Part shown: positions 11,045-20,428 of the stretch, one piece after another
How the letters are laid out: each line of letters opens with the position of its first letter
How positions within the stretch are numbered: position 1 is the first letter of the stretch
Assembly: GCA_001642005.1 (NCBI GenBank)
Contig: LWCA01000509.1
Location: forward strand, 1-25,156
DNA from: Intoshia linei
Taxonomy: Eukaryota > Orthonectida > Rhopaluridae
Length of the DNA stretch: 25,156 nt
Direction of reading: 5' to 3'
The notes under the pieces: generated by a model
What the model saw: only the letters and a program-made list of their open reading frames with translations
Told to the model about the DNA's origin: nothing
The model's database searches: none
Translations under genes and position numbers: made by a program

Positions 11045-11788
11045 TAGTGCTTCAGTGCTCAAATGCTCCACCGCTAAAGTAATGTATTATTTATTATTAT
11101 TATTGGAATTAATTTATTATTATTACTATTAAGGAGAAAACACCACTAAATCCAACTCCAAATGAGAAAATCCAAATTTACCAACCCTTAAAGGAAAAAT
11201 CCACTTTTTCCAAATTTTTTAAAAAATATAATTTTAACAAGTCTAAGGAAAAGAACCTCTTAATCCAACCACAAAAGAAAAAATCCAAGTTTACCAACGC
11301 TTAAGGGAGAAATCCACTTTTTATAACTTTTTTGGAAAATTGGGATTTTACCAAATCATCCTAGAAAACACTTCTTAATCCAACTCTAAATGAAAAGATT
11401 CAATTTACCTACCCTTAAGGTAAAAATCCCCTTTAAATGTATTAAATGCGCTTAATTTACATATAAAGTTAACGTATAAGCAAATATTGTACTAAATAAT
11501 GAAGATAATTATAATCCATTTTATCAAATTGTTAATTAAACTTATTTTAGTTGAAATTGTATAAAAGTTTACCAATTGGGGACAAAATGGTTTTTATTTA
11601 AAAAAATTTTGCAATATCAATGAATATTTTTATTTGTTTTTAAATGACATACGGCTGCATTTTAGAAACTGGAAGAAAAAAATCTAATTAAAAATTATAA
11701 TAAGATTAATATTTAATAAACCTAACTTATATAACATGGTGAAATAATATTTTAGGGTTCACGACATTTATTACTTTGAGAAGCACTG
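11045..11788. mobile_element. hAT-type non-autonomous element, 744 bp
   Basis: The left end TAGTGCTTC...CTCAAATG and the reverse complement of the right end (CAGTGCTTCTCAAAG) are similar apart from a 4-base insertion. The flanks are TTTTAACC (11037-11044) and TTTTAACT (11789-11796), a 7-of-8 match with TA at positions 4-5, the pattern of Buster-type hAT target duplications. The interior holds the 114-bp tandem repeats and no transposase. It sits about 100 bp after the GAK stop codon. Confidence 0.6.
11131..11435 (+). repeat. Tandem repeat, ~114-bp unit, ~2.7 copies
   Basis: Units begin near 11142, 11255 and 11369. Each contains AATCCAAC(T/C), a TTTACC(A/T)AC block, CTTAAGG-like sequence and AAAATCCACTTTTT-like sequence. 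Copies are diverged but clearly alignable. The array lies inside the 744-bp hAT-like element. Confidence 0.8.
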
Positions 11789-11796
11789 TTTTAACT

Positions 11797-13332
11797 TTTC
11801 TAGTGATTTCAATTAGCAATGGATTGAATCCACTCTATTAATACATCGGTGATATGAGCACATCGGAAGTCTTTGATAATTATAATAATAATTTGACAAA
11901 CTTTTTTTTAAATGATGTTTATATTTAGATTATTGGTCTGTCTGCGAATTGTCTTCGATATTTAAAATGCCGTTGTGGGTATCTGAACCAGCAAATCTTA
12001 ATGTGATCCACAAGGACATCTGCTTTAAATATGCCAATTTTTAGGCAGTAAAACTGATTCTTAAACTTAAGACCAACTCCTTAAAAAATATCATTTCTGG
12101 GATGCGTTTTAAAATCATTGACATTGTCGTAAATCTCAACATCAGAAACGCACACCTTCATGGTCAAAACCACAAATTAACCTTTGTTTTAAAAATTAAA
12201 CGATAAAAATAGATGCCCCGTTTTAGAAAATCGTTCCTTGGTCGATTCGTCCGCCATTGAGAATCAGTGATATATGAGTGCTTTCAATTTATTTATAACG
12301 TCTTCAATTGTCATAACATATTCTCACATTAAAATTAGAACAATCATTTGATAATGGGCAAAAACGAAGACGTCAATGTGTGAGATTGGAACAGATTTTT
12401 AAATTTTGAGTAAAAAATTGCCACCGACTAGAGTCGAACATACCATGTTCAATGTCAACTCGAAAATAAAAGTGGACCCAAAAATATTCACAAATAATGT
12501 CCAATACCTTATGAATCAAGCCACCTCCACGTGTCTGCACTTGATTGTTTAAATTTGACACCAAAATAGTTATAGAAAACAATACAATTTGGAAAAATCA
12601 GGCTTTCATTTTTGTTGTAAAATAAAGACTGCTATGTCATCGAATTTGCAAATTATATTTTTTATTTAAATTTAAAACTTTGGTTGATAAAATTATGTTT
12701 TGACATCGAAGATGCTTGGAACCTACCAAGCTCGAGGCCACCCAAAAAGTACCAAAATTAAGGCCTTAAAAAATCGCAAACTGCGTAGTATCATATAGCT
12801 CATTACTTTATCTCAAAGTTCTTGGACTAAAATTTTAAATTTACAAAACCAGATAGATATGATATTTAAGAATATAATTTTTTAGTGCTCAATTTTGAAA
12901 AATGAGGCCACTATTTTACAAACATTTCGTGGATCCTACCCGAGTAGGGTATAGCATACGGTAGGTTTGGCATTGATTATACGTGACAAATACGGCATGA
13001 TCCAATACATGAACAATATTCTTATAGATTCTTTGACTGCAATCTTTCAGCTACTAGCACGTACAATCTACTTAATTAAATTTTAACCCAATACCGTTAT
13101 TTGAATATCTGCAGATACGACAGTGAAAATATCACATTTTAGATGAATTTCATCATGAAACAAAGATTCCTTACAGTATTGAGCAGTATAAAATTTTCAT
13201 CATTACGTAAGCCTATACATAAGTTATCAAAAAATTGTTTTTGTGATATACCGATGATACAATGTTGACATTATTATAATAAAGGTTAGTATCAAAATTA
13301 AAGAAAATTCTACTCAGTTAAGAATTGTAACA
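11797..13332. other. Intergenic DNA between GAK and SEC11, no convincing gene
   Basis: A hAT-like right end GCCATTGAGAATCAGTG stops at 12269 and is followed by ATATATGA (TA at positions 4-5); its left end was not found. A 69-codon minus frame at 12373-12582 resembles no family I know. Two short plus-strand frames near 12902 and 13144 are too small to support. I see no RNA gene. Confidence 0.5.
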
Positions 13333-16300
13333 ATGTTTTCCTCTTATTTTAGTCAAGTGAAGAAACTAAATTCCCGACAGGTACTCATATTCAGATTAAA
13401 TTAAAAGCATTTAAAGGTTTATCAACAATTTCTGTCATTAGCTATAGCGGTGTCAACTGCTTTAGCAATTTGGAAGAGTACAATGCTTGTATCTGGTAGT
13501 GAAAGTCCTATCGTTGTAGTTTTGAGGTATTTAAATGTTGTTTTGGTAAAACCTATACATTTGTATTTTATGATAGTGGTAGCATGGAACCAGCATTTTG
13601 GCGAGGAGATATTATGTTTGTATACCACAACGAAGCAGAGGGTATTTCTGTTGGAGACATTGTCATTTTTAACTTTGATACACGAGAAATACCAATCGTT
13701 CATCGAGCACTTGAAGTTCACACATAGTATTATTTAATATTATTGATTTTAATCGTAATTTTGTTGTAAACATTAAGTATAAACTATACACCAGTGGTTC
13801 TCAACCTTTTTTTAGAATCGCTTCTAAACCAAATATTCACACATATTTTTTTTAAAAAGCCCTCTATAACAGTGAATTATATTTCAATACAAAAAAATAA
13901 CTTAAAATCATAAGGATTGTCATAAATGCCTCTCTGTTTATAGAAAATAGTCCAAGGGGGCGATTCGCACATCGCTGAGAACCACTGCTATATGAGTTCT
14001 CTCAACTTATTAAAAAGATACAGTACTCTGTCTCTAGTTAACCATTGTTGGATTTGAGATAATTTGCACAATATATTTATGTATTATCTTTATTATAAAA
14101 TTTTTCACACCTTGGTTTCTTTAACAAAATTTGTAGCGTTTGAAAGGACTGGTTAATTTCAGAGAGAAAACTGTATTACAATTCTAATTAACGTGAATAT
14201 TTATTTTGCACATTATTTATCAGTTTATCAAAACTCTGTGGTATTGAATTACGCTCATCAATTAAAATAGAACAGTTTAACTAAATTATACTGGATTAGT
14301 TTGTTCAAAAGGTCATTTTTTGAATAATTATTATGCATACCTAATTATATTTTATATTGGCCTCTCACCAGCGTCATGGACAGGGCTAGGAGGCCATATT
14401 ATTCTAAGTTAATAAGTGATGTTAGAAATATTTTCGTACGATGGGCTAAATTTTTTAGTGTTCAAGGTAACCGTTGGACTAAACAATGTCTAGAGCAGGG
14501 TGGACAACCTTTCCACCAATTCAACAGCAAATTTACTTTACTCATTGATACTACGGTCGTACAAAATTTACTTTGACATTAAGAAAGTTTAAATACGTTT
14601 TGAGGAAGTGACCAAAGTCCAAAATGTAACTTTTTAATAAAAATATGATTTAAACTTTTCAATTTGAAGTAAAATGATATATTTCATTATGATCGCAGGG
14701 ATTGCACACGGCCGCACATAAACACTTTCACGGCCGCATGTGGCCTTACGTTGTGTACCCTGGTTTAGAGCAGGGTTCTTAACCTCTTTTAGAATCACCC
14801 TAAGCCCAGATCCTTGTTTTAAAGCGACTCCTTCATAATTCATAAAAAAGTTGTCACTATTACTCAACTTTTTAAAGAATAGACCAGTAAAACCAATAAT
14901 TCTCTTAAAAATTTTGTGTTATCTTAGACATTGGCGGAGTATTAAAATAATTTATAATTTAATATTATAATTAACAATATAAATAACGTTATTTTAAATA
15001 TCGATTAATTAATGATTAGAAAATTGTATTAATGGTAAAATTTTGACAAATTTATAATTTATTGACTCTTTTTAGACATTATTTGTAAATTAAAAAAAAA
15101 ATTTAGATTATGTATTTTATGAAATAAAATAGAAAAATCGCACCTAAGGGGTGTTTCGCCACCCGTTGAGAATCCTTGGTCTAGAGGAACCACATTTTTT
15201 AAAATATATATATATATATATATGGGCCTACAATTTCCATTCTCCCCATGCATTTTTGCCTTTTCATGTCCCTGTCATTGACTCAATAAAGTTGTGTAAT
15301 CATTATGTAAAAAAAATTCAATTTTTGATGAAATGTCATGTAGAGCACTTGTATTTGTTTAAATACAGATATATTTGCGTTTTCAGAATTTGGTTTGATT
15401 TTATTTACACCTAAAAGGTTGCGTCGATCAAAATAATTAATTTATCTAATACTATGTAGCAACAATGGAACTTTCGAAGTTTTGACGAAGGGTGACAATA
15501 ACAATGGAAACGACAGACCACTGTACCCACCAGGAGTGAAATTTGTGCGTAAGGAACAATTTCTAGGAAAACCATTCCTGTAATTTTTAATATATCGTTA
15601 GAGAACAAAATTAATAATGACAACCCATATGACCTAAAAATAACTAATTATTCATTTTAATTTTAGAGTTTTTAACAAAATGTCTATTGACTCAAAAAAT
15701 GGTTCCCAACTGCAGGTGCGCATCAAAAATTTTAAACTAAACCAGATGTGGGGAAAGTGCGGCCTTAAGATTTGGTCATTGACGATTTCGTGCGGCCTTC
15801 TGAACAATTTGAATTATTTTATTTATTATATTATTTTTACTCATTCAGATATAAACATCACATGCAAAAAATTCTATTATATATTGGGTTCTTTAATTCT
15901 ACGACTGTTAATTTTTTAAAGAAACGGTAACACACGCAAACATTCAATTTTATTTGTAAAGGATCACACCATTATATTATAAAAAATCCCAAAATCACAC
16001 TTTGTTATAAATCTGAAAAACGTTTTGAAACACATGTCGTTGAAATATATTCTCATAGATTTTTAAAGTTTATTTACAATATTTGTTGATAAAAAGTAAT
16101 ATGTTAAAATGTACTCTTGGTTATCTAGTAAATTTACGTGAGGTATGCCTATCTAGGAATGTTCCGATTTAAGTCGGTTTTAAATTGTCAAATTTAACGC
16201 TTAAATGAAACCACACTAATTTAATAAAAACTAATATATTAAAATTTCCTCGTACTCGTTTCAAGCGATGTTATAATTTAACTTTAAAAACCCTTTGTTT

Positions 16301-16523
16301 TATTGAAATTCTGATTTTAAATTAAAAGAATGTTTACTGAAATTACTATCCAATAAACTTTGTAAACGTGTATATTTAGAAAAATACCAACTCTTGGTAT
16401 GTTGACAATATTATTCAACGATTACCCTACATTTAAGGTATTAAAAATTAAACTAAAGTGAATTATATTTAGTTTGGAGTTTTAGGAACATTGGCATTCT
16501 TCTTATTGTTACACCGAGAATAA
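13333..16523 (+). CDS. SEC11: Signal peptidase complex catalytic subunit SEC11
   Basis: SEC11 is the ER-membrane serine protease that removes signal peptides. Exons: 13333-13380, 13417-13526, 13577-13726, 15460-15579, 16380-16437, 16473-16523; 537 nt, 178 aa, one residue shorter than human SEC11A as I recall it. An N-terminal membrane segment (about 18-38) precedes SGSESPIVVVLSGSMEP with nucleophile Ser55. His95 lies in PIVHR, and Asp115 and Asp121 in the TKGDNN region, matching the eukaryotic Ser-His-Asp set. The C-terminal exons encode LGMLTILFNDYPTFK and a hydrophobic tail ending LLLHRE, typical of the family. Introns 3 and 4 are 1733 and 800 bp; the others are 35-50 bp. An open frame runs past exon 3 only one codon before a stop, so a naive reading would call a truncated gene. 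The AATAAA signal overlaps the stop codon. Confidence 0.94.
13792..13987. mobile_element. hAT MITE, 196 bp, inside SEC11 intron 3
   Basis: The termini are CAGTGGTTCTCAACC and, on the other strand, CAGTGGTTCTCAGCG. Flanks CTATACAC (13784-13791) and CTATATGA (13988-13995) share their first five bases with TA at positions 4-5. There is no coding capacity. Confidence 0.8.
14496..14762. mobile_element. hAT MITE A, 267 bp, first of a tandem pair
   Basis: The left end is CAGGGTGGACAACC and the reverse-complemented right end CAGGGTACACAACG. Flanks are GTCTAGAG (14488-14495) and GTTTAGAG (14763-14770). The right part is locally GC-rich (CGGCCGCATGTGGCC), unlike its surroundings. It is followed without gap by a second hAT element that uses the same 8-mer. 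Confidence 0.82.
14771..15178. mobile_element. hAT MITE B, 408 bp, second of a tandem pair
   Basis: The left end is CAGGGTTCTTAACC and the reverse-complemented right end CAAGGATTCTCAACGGG. Flanks are GTTTAGAG (14763-14770) and GTCTAGAG (15179-15186), 7 of 8 matching. Subterminal AGAATCACC resembles AGAATCGC in the 196-bp element at 13792, suggesting one family. There is no transposase. Confidence 0.82.
15204..15223. repeat. (AT)10 microsatellite
   Basis: A pure 20-bp AT dinucleotide run lies just after the right flank of the 408-bp hAT element, within SEC11 intron 3. Confidence 0.9.
15580..16379. other. SEC11 intron 4 (800 bp), probable repeat content
   Basis: Donor CCT|GTAATT and acceptor TATATTTAG keep SEC11 in frame from FLGKPFL to KIPTLG. 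A locally GC-richer tract at 15710-15805 (GTGGGGAAAGTGCGGCC and GTGCGGCCTT again) looks like hAT MITE interior, but I could not define ends. A 79-codon plus frame at 15680 is hydrophobic, unrecognised and taken as intronic noise. Confidence 0.6.
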
Positions 16524-16524
16524 A
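16519..16524 (+). terminator. SEC11 polyadenylation signal AATAAA
   Basis: The hexamer spans the last two bases of the final Glu codon, the TAA stop and one base beyond. Cleavage 10-30 bp downstream would fall at or inside the DLG5 3' end. Confidence 0.55.
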
Positions 16525-16541
16525 CTGAAAACGAAATACAA

Positions 16542-16547
16542 TTTATT
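16542..16547 (-). terminator. DLG5 polyadenylation signal AATAAA
   Basis: On the minus strand AATAAA begins 8 bases after the DLG5 stop codon. Cleavage at the usual distance would place the DLG5 mRNA end within the last SEC11 exon. Confidence 0.55.
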
Positions 16548-16554
16548 AAACTGG

Positions 16555-19500
16555 TTATTCTGTAGAAACTTTACGAGTCTTGGGGAAATCCATTTGATTA
16601 ACATATTGATCGATTAATTGTGCATCCTGACGCCAAAATGTATTTTCTTTTTCGCGAGTACATATCAGATCATACATTTTCCAGATTCTAGCATTTTTAG
16701 CAAATTTGTATTTATCGCAACCATAAAAACTACAAATGTCGTCCAACAATTTGTTTCCATTTTCTTTTTCGTTGTTTTTTGAATTATTGATTTTTTTAAA
16801 ATTTTCGTATTCGTGATTTGATTCATCTTCAATAACAAAGACGATGGGATTAATGTTGATTTTTTCAAATATATTTACTAAATGAAACGAATTAAATTAA
16901 ATTTTATAAACTTCAATTTATACAAGTATTTTAAAAACGGTTCACCTCATGTATGTAAAATGATAAAAGTTAACTGATAATGCTAAATTACCTAAAAATT
17001 GATGCGAATCGGTGATAATGAGGCATTTTGTGTGTTTAGAGGAAATAACTTCTTTAATGACTTGAATTTGAGATAAACCCGGTTGTTGATTATGAAAATA
17101 TTCAATATAATCAAATTTGGATTTAAAACATTTTCGGATATTTTGAGCAATAGAAATAAGGTTAAAAATTTGTACATTATGCGAATTGATTAAAACAACT
17201 GGTCTCGAAATATTTTCAGTAGAATAATCGATACATTTCAATAATTTATACCCTGCAACCGTTGACTGAGAATTATTGGAATGTATTCTAATTTTGGTTT
17301 CAGATTTAAATTTTTTCAATTTTGGAGATTTGTCGCCAAACAAATTAGATAAACTGCTTTTAGCATTTTTGAGGCCACTTTTGAATTTTTTATAATTTTT
17401 AAAATTAGTTTTAACGGTAACGTCATTTTTAAAAGATGGTAAATTTTGAGAAATAAAGATGCGAATGGCTTCATAATAATTTGGAATTTCAATAGTTTTT
17501 AGCGAATTTGTATCGTGAGCTAGCCAGAAATTTGAACAAACATTGTATCCATATTTTAAAGGTGCTGGTCGATGACTTGGCAAAGTGTTTATAACTTTTA
17601 AAATTTGGCCCTTTGTAATACAGATAGTTTCACCAACTTGTTTATGAACATTGACGGTAATATCAATTTTGCATTGTACATAGAAATAATCTCCCAATAA
17701 ATGGTTCACTTTTAAATTGTTAAAAGTATCGAAATTTGAATGTCGCAAAATATCCACTCTTGGACCACAAGTGTTTAAAATTTTAATTGCATTTTCTTTT
17801 GTCACGTTTTTTAAGTTATATTGTCCAATTTTTATTAAAGTATCTCCAATTTTTAATCCTGAATTGTGTGCTAATCCATTTTCGTCAATTTCTGCAACAA
17901 AAATGCCACATTTATTTCCTCCTTCAATTTTAAACCCTAGAGGCTGATATTCTATTCGGCACAAAGAAATGTTTGAATATCCATTTAGTTTTGTGTACTC
18001 ACCAATTATGTTTTCATGTATAGGTTCAATACCGGAATAAATATAGTCCTGGGGGTGGAAAACTTTGTGAATTTTTTCGGTGGATTTGTGGGTCACTGTT
18101 CCATTGGAAAGATTTTTACTTAAATCTGTTTTTAAGGTGATATTTTCAAGTTTGCATTCAGAAATGAAACTACTTTTCACATTCTTTACTTTAAAAGAGT
18201 GCAAATAACCATTTGATTTAGTCAAATTTTCTCCATCGTTGTTAAGTTTGGAATAGTAAACGTTTTCATCTTTTTCGTAGACTTGATAATCGTCAAAATT
18301 TTCAGAATAAAATTTGGATTTCAAATCATTTGCAGTTTTATTCAATTTAACAACTCCGCCGTTCAATTGAGGTAACGTGACGTCGGTGAAGGTGGAATTT
18401 TTTTTAGATTGCATTTTGGTAACATGGTTTGTTTTAAAATCGAACGAGTTTGAATATTTATCGATATCTACATTGTAAACTACTAAATCGTTGTCAATAC
18501 TTAATTTGCACTTTTTAGGGTTAACGTAATCGTTTTTTTCGTCATAAATTTTTACTGGGTTTTCAAACTCGATATCTTTAGCCAAACATGGAATTTTGTT
18601 TTTAATTGGAGAGTATTGCTTGATTAAGTTTGCAGACACAACTTTTAAATTGTTTGTATATACACAGGAACTGTCAGTATCGTAATTCAAACCAATTTCA
18701 TAATTTGATTTTTGGGAGAGTGGGGTGGAACGTTTTTGATATTTGTTGAGAATGGTCGAGTAAGGGTAGTCAATTTTTGAATTTTTAACACTCGCAATGT
18801 CGGAACAAATGGAATCTTTAAATCTTTGCGACTTTTTAAAGTTTATACCAGCAAAGCTGTTTTTAGAATCATATGAATTGTTATTTTGTCTTAAATTGTA
18901 TGTAGGTTTAGATGCTATTGGACCTTTTTCACTTTCGAATATCCGACGTTTCAATTTAAATTCAATTGTATCTCTAGGACGGTTGAACAATTTTTTAATG
19001 TACTTTGCAATCATAAAATGTAAATTTATATTTGAAATTTCCAAAATTTCATCACCAGCAAACAAACCACCTTTGGTCACCATCAAATCCTCTGTCACAG
19101 CATCAACAAAAACGTTGACTTTAAAATCAATTCCAATATTATCACCACTGCACATTCTGGTTTTTTTGAGATATCCAATTTTTTTTATTATACACGTTTC
19201 CACTTTTTGCTCAGGATACTTGAATCCATTCTGTACAATTTCTGTTTCCTTGTTTGGGTTTTCTGGTCTAAGAACGTTTATACGAATTATATTATCAAAT
19301 GTCTTCAATAAAGCCACAGATTCATTAGGTTTTAATTCATACAACGATAATCCATCAATGGCTACAATCACATCTCCTATTTTCAATACTTTACTGGCAG
19401 GGGATTCTGGTAAAATGTCTGAAATGTAAAGTAATCCATTATTTTCATTTCCTCGTTGAAACCCAGACACAGTAATCCCTAGCCCAAAGCTTTCGTCTCG

Positions 19501-19902
19501 GTTCAATTTTATATAGAAGGATTGGTGTAAATTATTTTTAAACGGTTTCTCCAAAAAGCTATTCTCCGCTCCCACAACAGTTTCATCGTTCACATGACAT
19601 TTACTTGAATTTTCATATATATTTTTTCCTTCGTCGTTCAAAATAAGCAATGGTAAAATACTTGAATCGTGAAATAACAACGTTTGCAGGAACGAATGTA
19701 ATGTTTTTAAATTGAATTTTTTAGAAATTAGGTTTATCAAAATTTCGGCTCTGTGTTTAGGTTCCATAGACCATAATATGTTGCGTTCCTCCAAATGAGA
19801 CAGAATACCTTTGTCCACTAAATCTGGAACTATTGTTGTCAAATTAATCTTTTGAACCAGCACATTCCTGTGACGTTCAAACCAGTTTTCACATATTGCC
19901 AT
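16555..19902 (-). CDS. DLG5: DLG5-like MAGUK scaffold (CARD, 3 PDZ, SH3, GK)
   Basis: DLG5 is a membrane-associated scaffold for cell polarity and adhesion. Exon 1 is 19902-16992 and exon 2 is 16877-16555, with a 114-bp intron between; 3234 nt, 1077 aa. The CARD occupies residues 1-92, with LLPILYLNG-like SILPLLILNDEG at its end as in DLG5. PDZ1 is about 129-212 (loop GLGITV), PDZ2 about 236-322 (divergent loop) and PDZ3 about 644-722 (PLGFKIEGG), followed by SH3 at 738-806 (GDYFYV, KVINTLP). The guanylate-kinase-like domain (about 898-1077) starts RPVVLI, lacks a nucleotide P-loop and includes NPIVFVIEDES in exon 2. Human DLG5 is far longer: the coiled-coil block after the CARD is absent here and one PDZ fewer is seen. 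Residues 325-640 are a low-complexity linker. The start is set by alignment of the CARD to the first ATG. Confidence 0.92.
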
Positions 19903-19973
19903 TATTTTTTAAAAATGTAAATTAAAATTGTTTACACAAATTATGTAAAATATACTTAATCAAATTTTAAACT

Positions 19974-20162
19974 ATGCTGTTAAATAAAGTTAAAAATGAT
20001 TCAATCTTTTATTCAAAATTGTTGTCTCAGTTGATGGCATTTATTTATCAATGGGCGTATACATTATTTCCAATTTTAGATAGTTCAATACGTAAACATT
20101 TTAATATATACCAGTCTAGAATTTATAGTAATAAAAATAACTATGTTAAAATTTTATTTTGA
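19974..20162 (+). CDS. Small hypothetical membrane protein, 62 aa
   Basis: The frame runs from ATG at 19974 to TGA at 20162. The ATG is 71 bp from the divergent DLG5 start, so both could share one promoter region, and its end overlaps the DPH6 stop region by 9 bp on the opposite strand. The sequence has one hydrophobic segment (LLSQLMAFIYQWAYTLFPIL, about residues 16-35) and a basic tail (SIRKHFNIYQSRIY), like small single-pass or mitochondrial membrane proteins. I recognise no family. In AT-rich DNA a 62-codon frame may be chance. Confidence 0.3.
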   Translation: MLLNKVKNDSIFYSKLLSQLMAFIYQWAYTLFPILDSSIRKHFNIYQSRIYSNKNNYVKILF

Positions 20163-20428
20163 AATTAATTGTGCACCGTTTACATATAACCAGCTGTTGT
20201 ATTTGTTATCCGTCTTGATTTTGTAGTCCATTCTAATCATATTTTTAGATTTTATACAGTTTTTATAATACAATTCAATTTTATATTCTTTGAAAAGAGG
20301 ACAATCTAATGTAAATGTTTCGTATTCTCCACCTTCCCCACAAACGTTCATTTGATATTCTTTATTTATTTTTTCAAAAGTTGGTTTTAGTTCTTCAATT
20401 GTTTTTCCCAACATTGAGGAATCCAAAC
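20154..20428 (-). CDS. DPH6: DPH6 (diphthine-ammonia ligase), last exon only
   Basis: DPH6 performs the ATP-dependent final amidation of diphthine to diphthamide on elongation factor 2 in the cytosol. This exon starts after a TATATTTAG acceptor (AG at 20430-20429) in phase 1 and encodes (G)LDSSMLGKTIEELKP, then the highly conserved CGEGGEYETFTLDCPLF, a C-terminal hallmark of the family. It ends at TAA 20154-20156. About 90 residues are present, whereas the family is roughly 260-270 aa. The N-terminal PP-loop ATPase part (SGGKDS motif) must lie to the right on the minus strand. I could not find it up to 24405, so either a very long intron or truncation is possible. Confidence 0.85.

Noticed and set aside
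12373-12582. 69-codon minus-strand frame
   Set aside because: No family resemblance, no joinable exon, and it lies among repeat remnants.
12902-13079. Two-exon mini-gene on the plus strand (36 aa) using a GTAGGT donor at 12961
   Set aside because: The splice borders are good, but the product is tiny and unrecognised and the join is unsupported by similarity.
13144-13269. 41-codon plus frame upstream of SEC11 with a basic, mitochondrial-presequence-like start
   Set aside because: Too short, and no continuation could be joined; likely 5' flank of SEC11.
13422-13721. 99-codon minus-strand frame
   Set aside because: It is the antisense shadow of SEC11 exons 2 and 3, whose plus strand encodes the catalytic residues.
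15680-15919. 79-codon plus frame starting MSIDSKNGS
   Set aside because: It lies inside SEC11 intron 4, is hydrophobic without known similarity, and overlaps MITE-like sequence.
18797-19429. 210-codon plus-strand frame
   Set aside because: It is antisense to the PDZ1/PDZ2 region of DLG5, which has clear domain matches.
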